Positions 54,014 through 61,213 of a DNA stretch of 64,000 nucleotides are shown here, piece by piece. Below the pieces are notes generated by a model. It searched no databases, was not told the DNA's origin, and saw nothing but the letters and a program-made list of their open reading frames with translations. Within the stretch, counting starts at the first letter, position 1. Each line of letters starts with the position of its first letter. The position numbers and the translations under genes are program-made. The stretch is from an uncultured bacterium (lineage in GTDB: Bacteria; Cyanobacteriota; Vampirovibrionia; Gastranaerophilales; Gastranaerophilaceae): positions 320-64,319 of the forward strand of contig CASDRS010000002.1 of assembly GCA_949283255.1 (NCBI GenBank). The letters are read 5' to 3'.

Positions 54014-55138
54014 ATGGCAGGTATATCAAGAATAAGTTTTCGTGGCGATTTGCTAAACGGATTAAATACAAACAAATCAACCCCAAATATTGACGCTGAA
54101 AAGGTTCAAACAGAGCAAAACAATGTGTCAAATCCTCCTGAGACAACTCAGGCAGCTACAGTAGCAGCAGATGACAATATAAATGTTGATAACAAAAAAG
54201 AAAAAGAAGCTAAAAAGGTAAAAGAAAAAGTTGTTTATGTTTCAAAAAACCCTGATAGAGCAGTATCAGCAACAGGAGTAGTTGCAGGTACAAGCGGAAT
54301 GGTTGGCGGTGCAGTACTTGGAGGTATGGTTGGAGTATCAAAACTTCCTGGTGAATATTTGAGAACAGTAGCTGGTCAGGATTATGCCAAAATAATTACG
54401 GATTCTGCTGACGGTTTTAAGACTGCAATAAAAAATTCACCTGAAATGGCAAAACTTATTCAAACCATAAAAAGTGCGAAATCACCTGCAGTAGCAGAGG
54501 AAATTTTAAATATAGCAAGCACGATGTCAGAACGCTTGCACGGTGCGTTTGCAAATGACCCGCACGCATCAGCCGTAATAGACAAAGTACTTGATCCAAT
54601 TATTGGCGGTATATCTGTTAAAAAGAACTTAAGAAGCTATGGCAGTGGACTTAGAGGTCAGGTTAAATCTCCAATCGGCCAAACAATATTGAAATTTTTA
54701 GGATTCAATAAAAAGACAAGTAAAATTGTCAAAGGAATTACAGGAAACATTGCAGAAGGCTTCACAAAATCCGTAGAAAATATCAGAAACTTTACACCTG
54801 AAGAAAAACAAGCTTGGGGTAAAGTAGCAAAACAAATGTTTGCAGAGTTTGACAACAATCCAAAAATCAAAGTAAGCAAAGATATGATTGGCGCAATTAG
54901 TGGATTAGGTAAAGATTTCAAGTGGTTTTCAGAACCATTTAAGGCTATGCAAACCGCAATTTTGGACGGATTTAAACGAATTGATAAAGGGCTTGGAATG
55001 GCACCAATTAAGACTATAGGAAAATGGTCAATAGCGGGTGCTGCAGCTTGCGGAGTTCTGTCATTGCTTGGTTGGGCAGGTCTAAAAAAAGGCTTGATGA
55101 AAAAAGAAACAGCTAAAACAGAAGCAGTACAAGCTTAA
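54014..55138 (+). CDS. Hypothetical membrane-associated protein, 374 aa
   Basis: MAGISRISFRGDLLNGLNTN opens the protein with an F-R-G variant of the N-terminal motif. Lysine/glutamate-rich stretch (NVDNKKEKEAKKVKEK), a glycine-rich hydrophobic segment (TGVVAGTSGMVGGAVLGGMV, about residues 95-115), a helical soluble middle and a second hydrophobic helix near the end (WSIAGAAACGVLSLLGWAGL). The two glycine-rich helices could anchor it in a membrane. No domain recognised. AAAAGG before ATG; a terminator follows. Confidence 0.8.
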   Translation: MAGISRISFRGDLLNGLNTNKSTPNIDAEKVQTEQNNVSNPPETTQAATVAADDNINVDNKKEKEAKKVKEKVVYVSKNPDRAVSATGVVAGTSGMVGGAVLGGMVGVSKLPGEYLRTVAGQDYAKIITDSADGFKTAIKNSPEMAKLIQTIKSAKSPAVAEEILNIASTMSERLHGAFANDPHASAVIDKVLDPIIGGISVKKNLRSYGSGLRGQVKSPIGQTILKFLGFNKKTSKIVKGITGNIAEGFTKSVENIRNFTPEEKQAWGKVAKQMFAEFDNNPKIKVSKDMIGAISGLGKDFKWFSEPFKAMQTAILDGFKRIDKGLGMAPIKTIGKWSIAGAAACGVLSLLGWAGLKKGLMKKETAKTEAVQA

Positions 55139-55165
55139 ATTGTAAGATTAAAATAACAGAAAGAA

Positions 55166-55207
55166 ATGGGAAAGCAAAAAATAAGCCACAGCTTTTCCAT
55201 TTTTTTA
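55166..55207 (+). terminator. Rho-independent terminator
   Basis: ATGGGAAAGC (55166-55175) pairs with GCTTTTCCAT (55191-55200) including one G-U pair, with a 15-base loop and seven T (55201-55207). It lies behind the gene ending at 55138. Confidence 0.85.
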
Positions 55208-55345
55208 TAAAAAGTACTTGCAATTTCTGTTAAATTATATTAATATAACGTTATAAATATTTAAAAAAATTTAGAAAACTAAATATTTTGTAATATTTAT
55301 TGGTTATAAAGGTGTTAGATTATCAATGTAAGGAACAAAGACAAA

Positions 55346-56095
55346 ATGACAGAAAACATGGAAGCGGCTAATGAATCAGAAGATCGTCAAAGGATACTTT
55401 TAGCAGATGATGAAGCAAGTATCAGACGAATTCTTGAAACAAGGTTAAAAATGGCAGGATACGACGTATACACTGCAGCTGACGGTGAAGAAGCAGTGAA
55501 TGCCTTTAATAAATATAATCCTGATTTGGTAGTATTGGATGTAATGATGCCAAAAATGGACGGATACGGTGTAACACGTGAAATCAGAAGAACAGCAGAC
55601 GTTCCTATTATCATATTAACAGCATTGGGTGATGTTTCTGAAAGAATTACCGGACTAGAGTTAGGTGCTGATGATTATGTAATCAAACCATTTTCACCAA
55701 AAGAGTTAGAAGCAAGAGTAAAGGCTGTTTTAAGAAGAACAAATAATCGTGAGACTGTAACTCCGACAGGAAAAGTTACAAAGAACGTTATTACAACCGG
55801 TAATATAAAGATTGATACAGCTCGCAGACAAGTATTTAGAAAGAATGAAAGGATTCGTTTAACAGGAATGGAATTCAGCTTGTTAGAATTATTGGTAAAC
55901 AATTCAGGACAAGCATTTTCAAGAAACGAAATCTTGCAGCATGTATGGGCATATCCGCCAGATCATCGCATTGATACAAGAGTTGTTGACGTACATATTT
56001 CAAGGTTACGTTCAAAGCTCGAAGCAGATCCTGCAAATCCAGAGTTAATATTAACAGCTCGTGGAATCGGATACATGTTCCAAAGAATAAGTTAA
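55346..56095 (+). CDS. rpaB: RpaB/Ycf27-type OmpR-family response regulator
   Basis: 249 residues. The receiver starts RQRILLADDEASIRRILETR, with the phospho-acceptor in LVVLDVMMPKMDGYGV, then IIILTALGDVSERITGLELG and YVIKPFSPKELEARVKAVLR. The winged-helix output has RIRLTGMEFSLLELLVNNSG, FSRNEILQHVWAYPP, RVVDVHISRLRSKLE and ILTARGIGYMF. These segments are strikingly close to cyanobacterial and plastid RpaB/Ycf27, known there for light- and stress-dependent promoters. No histidine kinase is adjacent. A terminator stands directly behind the stop. The gene symbol is by this resemblance. Confidence 0.88.
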   Translation: MTENMEAANESEDRQRILLADDEASIRRILETRLKMAGYDVYTAADGEEAVNAFNKYNPDLVVLDVMMPKMDGYGVTREIRRTADVPIIILTALGDVSERITGLELGADDYVIKPFSPKELEARVKAVLRRTNNRETVTPTGKVTKNVITTGNIKIDTARRQVFRKNERIRLTGMEFSLLELLVNNSGQAFSRNEILQHVWAYPPDHRIDTRVVDVHISRLRSKLEADPANPELILTARGIGYMFQRIS

Positions 56096-56098
56096 AAA

Positions 56099-56122
56099 AG
56101 GCTCCATATGGAGCTTTTTTTA
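56099..56122 (+). terminator. Rho-independent terminator behind rpaB
   Basis: GCTCC (56101-56105) pairs with GGAGC (56110-56114) around ATAT; flanking A and T runs lengthen the stem and give the T tail. Confidence 0.85.
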
Positions 56123-56154
56123 TTGTGGAGTAAGAGAGTAAGGAACAATTTCAC

Positions 56155-56610
56155 GTGGAAAAAGAATTACAGAAAAATATCAAAAGTAATAAGCATAATT
56201 TAAGTGTAATAATAACAGCAATAATAGTAGCATTAGTTGCATTTATTGCCATAGAATATAATTATGCAGAGGAAAGGGTTGAGTGCAAAAAATCAACAGA
56301 CGAGTGCAGGCTAGTGAGAAGAAATTTGCTACATAAAAATACTACTAATGCGATAATTAGTTATTCAGATATAAAAGATGTAATGAGTTACAGATATATT
56401 TTTCACAAAACAAATCGCAACGCGAACGGCAAAATATCCATGCAAAAAGAGCAATTATACGGAGTAAAAATAATAGGAAAAAATGGGGAAGAGAGCATAA
56501 TATTTGAGAATTATAAAGAGAAAGCAAATGCGGACAAAGAAGCAGAGGGGTTGTTAAAAGCAATCAAATCTGATAAAGATGAGCTAACATATACACGACA
56601 ATTTGAATAA
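56155..56610 (+). CDS. Hypothetical membrane-anchored protein, 151 aa
   Basis: GTG start, with AAGGAA ten bases upstream. Residues 1-16 are basic, then one membrane helix (LSVIITAIIVALVAFIAIEY), then an extracytoplasmic or cytoplasmic domain with two cysteines (VECKKSTDECRLVRR), basic segments and YGVKIIGKNGEESIIFENY. The fold resembles small PH-like membrane proteins, without clear proof. It lies between rpaB and tRNA-His. Confidence 0.7.
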   Translation: MEKELQKNIKSNKHNLSVIITAIIVALVAFIAIEYNYAEERVECKKSTDECRLVRRNLLHKNTTNAIISYSDIKDVMSYRYIFHKTNRNANGKISMQKEQLYGVKIIGKNGEESIIFENYKEKANADKEAEGLLKAIKSDKDELTYTRQFE

Positions 56611-56664
56611 AAGGTATAGACAAATAATATTTTCATGGTAGTATAAAACATATAGAGAGAATAT

Positions 56665-56741
56665 GGCGGGTGTCGTCAAGTGGTTAAGACCTCGGATTGT
56701 GGTTCCGATATGCATGGGTTCGAATCCCATCTCCCGCCCCA
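56665..56741 (+). tRNA. tRNA-His (GTG)
   Basis: The extra 5' G (56665) pairs with C73 (56738), the identity element of tRNA-His. Acceptor GCGGGTG faces CTCCCGC with one U-U mismatch. The anticodon stem TCGGA/TCCGA encloses TTGTGGT with anticodon GTG. The T arm is ATGGG/CCCAT around TTCGAAT. CCA is encoded (56739-56741), unlike tRNA-Phe here. Its last 19 bases plus the terminator are duplicated three more times downstream. Confidence 0.95.
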
Positions 56742-56954
56742 TAATTAAAAAACTCCAGTTTGGAGTTTTTTTTGTACTTAAGGAAGATGGAGATGAGAAC
56801 CCATCGGTTCGATACAAAGCGAACCGCCGCAACAAAGTGAGGACGAGTGAGCCTGTATGCGAAGGCGTAGCCGTAGAAATCCCATCTCCCGCCCCATAAT
56901 TAAAAAACTCCAGTTTGGAGTTTTTTTTGTACTTAAGGAAGATGGAGATGAGAA
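56723..56954 (+). repeat. tRNA-His tail repeat, first pair
   Basis: The block from AATCCCATCTCCCGCCCC through the terminator to GGAGATGAGAA (56723-56799) recurs at 56878-56954. Between them lies a 78-base insert that starts CCCATCGGTTCGATAC. It holds the hairpin GGTTCG/CGAACC, and ends GCGAAGGCGTAGCCGTAGA. One unit is 155 bp. Open frames crossing it on both strands are artefacts of this structure. Confidence 0.85.
56747..56773 (+). terminator. Terminator of tRNA-His
   Basis: AACTCCA (56751-56757) pairs with TGGAGTT (56761-56767) around GTT, extended by A/T pairs, then T to 56773. The same hairpin recurs in each downstream tail copy. Confidence 0.9.
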
Positions 56955-57241
56955 TGTAGTTTTTTGTCCAGTTTGATTTGTACGGCTAGATAGATTATTT
57001 TGGTAAAGTTGGCTTTGTGTGGGCGTTTTCGGGTCGGAAAAATTAAGTGTTCCAAAAAAATCAAACTGGAAAACTGGACTATTTCTGGACTGTACGGATA
57101 GATTGAGATTTGTATATTATCAGTGAGATACGCACCAAATTTGAACTATACGGATAATTTGATTATTTTGGAACAGTCCAGTTCCGCAAACTTTTAAAAA
57201 TTTTAAAACAAAATCGGAAGTTTTTTCTTAAGGTTGGAATA
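56955..57241 (+). other. Gene-free stretch with probable element left end
   Basis: No gene seen. GTCCAGTTTGATT (about 56967) and AATCAAACTGGA (about 57060) are inverted. TACGGCTAGATAGATTATTTT, TACGGATAGATTGAGAT and TACGGATAATTTGATTATTTT are diverged repeats and resemble, in reverse, the right end at 57881-57938. This is probably the left end of a small element carrying the GNAT gene. Confidence 0.45.
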
Positions 57242-57688
57242 TTATAAAATTTTCTTTAAATAAATCATATCTACCAACTGCTTTTCATTTTCAAAAATTG
57301 GGTGCGGGTAGTTATCAATAAAAAAGTTTTTTAGTCTGTGAGTTTCTTGAAAACCTTGTTTTTTATAGAATTTCAAGGTATTGTTATTTTCTCCGGTTCC
57401 AAGGATTAAATATTTAAAATTTGTTTTATATTTATTACAGACAAAATTAATCAATGCTGAGGCATAGCCTTTATTTTGATACTGCGTATAAGTTGCAAGA
57501 TTTTTTATTTCAACGGTTTCCTTATCAATCTCCATAACAGCACAGATTGATGTCAAGATATCATTATCGTACAAAGCAAAAAGTTTTGACGATTCCAGAT
57601 ATTTGTTAATCATTGCTTTATCTTCATCGCCGATTAATAGAATATCCATATAATCCTTTTTATTCGTAGTTATTTCTTTAATTTGCAT
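57242..57688 (-). CDS. GNAT-family N-acetyltransferase
   Basis: 148 residues. The acetyl-CoA-binding core is IKNLATYTQYQNKGYASALI, the family's (Q/R)xxGx(G/A) loop in the form QNKGYAS; TLKFYKKQGFQETHR is the usual C-terminal strand and helix. The substrate is unknown. It lies between diverged element ends and tRNA-His tail repeats, on the opposite strand to its surroundings, so it looks like accessory cargo. The ribosome site is weak. Confidence 0.82.
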   Translation of the reverse strand: MQIKEITTNKKDYMDILLIGDEDKAMINKYLESSKLFALYDNDILTSICAVMEIDKETVEIKNLATYTQYQNKGYASALINFVCNKYKTNFKYLILGTGENNNTLKFYKKQGFQETHRLKNFFIDNYPHPIFENEKQLVDMIYLKKIL

Positions 57689-57880
57689 AAGTTAAATATA
57701 TCATAATTGATACAAAACCGAAACAAAGGTCGGAAATAGGGGGATAATGCTTTGTTCTCAGAGTTAATGTGTATGTACCCAATGAAATAGAATATTATAA
57801 GAAATCCGTATTAAAAACAGGGTTTTATTAAGAATGTATTAATGAAAACATTGCTCATTTGTTTAACATTTTAAATTTAT

Positions 57881-57938
57881 TTTGCCCGAAATAATCAAAC
57901 TATCTGTAAAATATAATCAAACCATGTGTTCTTTTACA
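57881..57938 (+). repeat. Right end of an IS21-like element, copy E
   Basis: It aligns with 5693-5749: TTTGCCC, two CAAACYATSTGT motifs and the tip TGTTCTTTTACA (57927-57938). The tail repeat array begins immediately after the tip (GAGAACCCATCGG), so the element abuts or interrupts a tail unit. 57689-57880 holds nothing I can identify. Confidence 0.6.
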
Positions 57939-58253
57939 GAGAACCCATCGGTTCGATACAAAGCGAACCGCCGCAACAAAGTGAGGACGTGTGAGCCTGT
58001 ATGCGAAGGCGTAGCCGTAGAAATCCCATCTCCCGCCCCATAATTAAAAAACTCCAGTTTGGAGTTTTTTTTTGTACTTAAGGAAGATGGAGATGAGAAC
58101 CCATCGGTTCGATACAAAGCGAACCGCCACAACAAAGTGAGGACGTGTGAGCCTGTATGCGAAGGCGTAGCCGTAGAAATCCCATCTCCCGCCCCATAAT
58201 AAAAAGGACTCCAGTTTGGAGTTTTTTTTGCACTAATGGAAGATGTAGATGAG
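57939..58253 (+). repeat. tRNA-His tail repeat array, second pair
   Basis: Two more inserts (57944-58021 and 58100-58177) alternate with two more tRNA-His tail-plus-terminator blocks (58022-58099 and 58178-58253). The last block has decayed (AATAAAAAGGACTCC, GCACTAATGGAAGATG). Together with 56723-56954 this gives four tails and three inserts around the GNAT segment. Confidence 0.85.
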
Positions 58254-58348
58254 GTAGATTAGACGTAGTATTTTTTAAAAATTGCTCTTTGTATACGTTT
58301 AGTATAAAGTAATAGCGATGTTAAATTAAGAGTTTTAAGGGTATCAAT

Positions 58349-58906
58349 TTGATAATAAGCAATTACACAAAAAAATTACCAGAATATCTGTTTTATAAAC
58401 AAATTCTTAATTACAATATGGACATTGAATCACATAGGATGATTAACACAAAAACAGGAGAATACTTAGGTGAAATAATTACCTATCCACAGGATTTTTA
58501 TTATTTTAATTTAGAAGCTCCGGGAGTGCGTTCCTTATATATAGATTGCATTAAAGTGTTTAAACGTTATAAGGGTTTAGGCACACAATTTCTAAATTTT
58601 GCACAAGTCATCAGTAAACAAAAGGGATGTAATGGGCGCCTACACCTCATTTCCTCTGACTGCTACGATAAAACCAATCCCCCGCACACATTTTATAGAA
58701 AATATGGTTTTGACTCACGTGAAACCAAAAAGCTAAAAGAAGTTGACTACGCTATTTCTAATTCAAAGCATAAATTTTCTTTTAATAATATCGCTATGTA
58801 TTTTCCGCAAAAACCACAAATCAAAAAAAAATTACCAAATACAGAACTTTTACATACAACACTGAAACAATACATTTATAAAATAAAAAATTTTATAGTA
58901 AAATAG
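58349..58906 (+). CDS. GNAT-like acetyltransferase-fold protein
   Basis: 185 residues. LYIDCIKVFKRYKGLGTQFL carries a GNAT-type acetyl-CoA loop (KRYKGLGT), and NPPHTFYRKYGFDSRETKK the usual C-terminal element. The last 50 residues are a basic tail. TTG appears to be the start codon; the ribosome site is weak (AAGGGTATC). It ends 4 bases before the phosphatase gene, so the two probably act together or share a transcript. Substrate unknown. Confidence 0.7.
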   Translation: MIISNYTKKLPEYLFYKQILNYNMDIESHRMINTKTGEYLGEIITYPQDFYYFNLEAPGVRSLYIDCIKVFKRYKGLGTQFLNFAQVISKQKGCNGRLHLISSDCYDKTNPPHTFYRKYGFDSRETKKLKEVDYAISNSKHKFSFNNIAMYFPQKPQIKKKLPNTELLHTTLKQYIYKIKNFIVK

Positions 58907-58910
58907 AATC

Positions 58911-59396
58911 ATGAAAATTATTTACTTCACCGGAAAGCCTTCAAATTATGCACAAGTAACAGGCAAGATTTCACGCTCAGCACAACCCCAAAAAGATGAT
59001 TTTAAGTGGCTAAAGAATCATGGGGTAACTGATGTGATTAATTTTAGAACGATGCGTGGAACTGGAGTTCCATTTGATGAAAAAAATATAGTAGAAACAC
59101 TTGGTATGAAGTATCACAGCATTCCAACGCATACCCAAAATCCTAAGGATAGCCAAGTACGGAAATTTCTAAATCTAGTTGACTCACTAACCCAAAATAA
59201 TAAAAAAGTCCATATCCACTGCAGAGCCGGAGCCGACAGAACAGGGATGTATGCCTTTATTTATAAATCAATAAAACATATAGGTACTGAACCAGAAAAC
59301 ATTAAAGAATGGATTGCACACGGCTTGAACCAAAAACTTTATCCAAACTTAATCCCTTGGGCAAAAGGTTGCATTTTACGATTAAAAAAGAAATAA
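58911..59396 (+). CDS. Dual-specificity/tyrosine-phosphatase-like protein
   Basis: 161 residues. The signature HCRAGADRTGMYAF is the C-x5-R loop of cysteine phosphatases. GKISRSAQPQKDDFKWLKNH and VTDVINFRTMRG match the N-terminal part of DSP-like bacterial phosphatases. No signal peptide. It may act on phosphoprotein, phosphoinositide-like or polyphosphate substrates. TAAAAT ends 6 bases before ATG, so an extra leaderless transcript inside the operon is possible. Confidence 0.85.
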   Translation: MKIIYFTGKPSNYAQVTGKISRSAQPQKDDFKWLKNHGVTDVINFRTMRGTGVPFDEKNIVETLGMKYHSIPTHTQNPKDSQVRKFLNLVDSLTQNNKKVHIHCRAGADRTGMYAFIYKSIKHIGTEPENIKEWIAHGLNQKLYPNLIPWAKGCILRLKKK

Positions 59397-59419
59397 TATT
59401 TTATACCAATTTAAAACAA

Positions 59420-59459
59420 AAAATGGAGAAGCATAATAAATTAAACACTTCTCCATTTT
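59420..59459 (-). terminator. Terminator between convergent genes
   Basis: A perfect 12-bp stem (AAAATGGAGAAG at 59420-59431 with CTTCTCCATTTT at 59448-59459). On the minus strand it is followed by a T run, so it mainly ends the hydrolase transcript from 59479. Confidence 0.85.
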
Positions 59460-59478
59460 GTTGCAATACTTGAGATTG

Positions 59479-60513
59479 CTATTGTAAATTTGTCTTATAA
59501 AAAGCCTCGATTTTATCGAATGGAATTTTTTCTAAATTATCATACAAATCAACATGATTAGCCCCATCAATAATTAAAAGCTCTTTGTTATCACCTTTTA
59601 GCTTTTTGAAAGCATCTTCACTAAAATATCTGCTGTGGGCATTAGCACCGTGTATCATAAGAACAGGAGTTCTAATTTCACTGCTGTAAGCTAATATAGG
59701 TAAATTAATCAATGATAAAGAAGAAGTTACATTCCAGTGCCCGTTTGAATTTATTGAGTTTTTATGAAAACCTCTCTTAGTTTTATAATATCCATAATAA
59801 TCTTGTACAAACTGAGGTTCCTCACCTGTTAACTTCTCAGGCAACCCCGGAGCGCCAGCGTAAGTTCCATTTTTAAAATCTAATGTTCTTTGATTGTTTA
59901 ATTGTACCTTTAAATCATATCTGCCATTTTCATCGATAGAATCGTTGTACCCTTTTGCACTAACTCTTGTCATATCATACATAGTAGATGTAACCGTAGC
60001 CTTTATTCTGGTATCAATCTGTGCAGCGTTAAGAGCAAACCCACCAAAACCGCAAATACCTAAAATACCTATTTTTTCAGGATTTACGTTTTTGTAATTA
60101 CTTAAATAATCAACAGCAGCACTAAAATCTTCCGTATTTATATCAGGAGAAGCCACATTTCTTGGAGTTCCACCACTTTCCCCTGTATAAGACGGATCAA
60201 AAGCAAGTGTTATAAAGCCACGCTCAGCAAGAGTTTGGGCGTAGAGTCCTGATGCTTGCTCTTTAACTGCCCCAAAAGGTCCTGATATCGCAATAGCGGC
60301 AAGTTTTTCATCCTTTGAGATATTCTTTGGAATATACAAATCACCTGCCAATTTAATACCAAATCTGTTGGTAAAACTAACTTTTTTAACATCAACTTTA
60401 TCGCTTTTAGGAAAAACCTTATCCCAGCTTGAATCTTTTGCATTACTCATATTATTCACTCCTATAATTAATACTACTGCTAAAACTAAACATGATAGAA
60501 AATTTTTAATCAT
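59479..60513 (-). CDS. Exported alpha/beta hydrolase with cysteine nucleophile
   Basis: 344 residues with an N-terminal signal segment (MIKNFLSCLVLAVVLIIGVN). The nucleophile elbow is GILGICGFGG, with cysteine where most hydrolases have serine, as in dienelactone hydrolase. LAFDPSYTGESGG and the histidine in IIDGANHVDLYDN complete the likely triad; MIHGANAHSRYFSED holds the acid region. The substrate is unknown. It lies downstream of an acetyltransferase gene in the same direction (19-base gap), both divergent from a LysR regulator. AGGAG precedes ATG. Confidence 0.85.
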   Translation of the reverse strand: MIKNFLSCLVLAVVLIIGVNNMSNAKDSSWDKVFPKSDKVDVKKVSFTNRFGIKLAGDLYIPKNISKDEKLAAIAISGPFGAVKEQASGLYAQTLAERGFITLAFDPSYTGESGGTPRNVASPDINTEDFSAAVDYLSNYKNVNPEKIGILGICGFGGFALNAAQIDTRIKATVTSTMYDMTRVSAKGYNDSIDENGRYDLKVQLNNQRTLDFKNGTYAGAPGLPEKLTGEEPQFVQDYYGYYKTKRGFHKNSINSNGHWNVTSSLSLINLPILAYSSEIRTPVLMIHGANAHSRYFSEDAFKKLKGDNKELLIIDGANHVDLYDNLEKIPFDKIEAFYKTNLQ

Positions 60514-60532
60514 ATTATGCTCCTATAAAAAT

Positions 60533-61102
60533 TTATACCACAATATTTTTAATTACTTTTGCAGGATTTCCCGCAACAACGGTATTTTTCTTAACATCCT
60601 TTGTAACAACCGCACCTGCACCAATGACAGCTCCATCCGCAATCGTTACACCTGGTAATATTGTCGCATTTGCACCAATCCATACCCCATTCCCGATTTT
60701 TACCGGCTTTGGAATAAGAGATGCCCTCAACTCGGGATTAAGATTATGGTTAAGAGTTGCTATCATAACATTATGCCCGATTAAAACATTATCACCAATA
60801 ACAATACCTCCCTGATCCTGAAAGTGGCAACTTGAATTAATAAAAACATTTTTTCCAATAGAGATATTCTTTCCGCAATCTGTGTAAAAAGGCGGAAATA
60901 AATTAAAAGTCTCGTCAACTTCTTGGCCAATCAGGCGAAAAAACAATTCTCGAACTCTTTCAGGCGGATTATATTTGTGATTAAGCTCATCCGAAAGCTG
61001 TCTTGCTTCGTCAGAAAGCTTAGCCATATAATTGTGGATATCGGTTCCCGCCACAACCTCTTTACCAGTATTCATATAATCTATAAATTGCTCTAAATTC
61101 AT
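60533..61102 (-). CDS. Maltose/galactoside O-acetyltransferase family protein
   Basis: 189 residues. An N-terminal helical part (residues 1-55) is followed by a left-handed beta-helix of hexapeptide repeats: [40 protein letters not shown] and [20 protein letters not shown]. The histidine in NHNLNPE is the likely catalytic residue, and [12 protein letters not shown] is the usual end. It acetylates a sugar or small molecule. It is the first gene of the minus-strand unit with the hydrolase and is likely controlled by the divergent LysR protein. AAGGA precedes ATG. Confidence 0.9.
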   Translation of the reverse strand: MNLEQFIDYMNTGKEVVAGTDIHNYMAKLSDEARQLSDELNHKYNPPERVRELFFRLIGQEVDETFNLFPPFYTDCGKNISIGKNVFINSSCHFQDQGGIVIGDNVLIGHNVMIATLNHNLNPELRASLIPKPVKIGNGVWIGANATILPGVTIADGAVIGAGAVVTKDVKKNTVVAGNPAKVIKNIVV

Positions 61103-61151
61103 AATATAATATCCTTTATTTTATTATTAACTATTTTGTGATAAATAACAA

Positions 61152-61174
61152 ATACTTATATAGTATACTTATAT
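61152..61174. promoter_or_regulatory. Candidate LysR operator
   Basis: ATACTTATAT occurs twice in direct repeat (61152-61161 and 61165-61174), 13 bases apart, around the palindrome GTATAC. It lies just before the lysR -35 box, in the 111-base gap between divergent genes, where LysR proteins usually bind. Confidence 0.4.
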
Positions 61175-61178
61175 ATGC

Positions 61179-61207
61179 TTGACGAGCATAATTAAATAAG
61201 GTAAAAT
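61179..61207 (+). promoter_or_regulatory. Promoter ending 6 nt before the lysR gene
   Basis: -35 TTGACG (61179-61184), 17-base spacer, -10 TAAAAT (61202-61207), six bases (TTTCTT), then ATG 61214. No Shine-Dalgarno. This is the clearest leaderless layout in the window. Confidence 0.7.
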
Positions 61208-61213
61208 TTTCTT

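Noticed and set aside
56584-58135. Several frames with ALYRTDGF-like segments around tRNA-His
   Set aside because: They are translations of the tRNA and its repeated tails and inserts.
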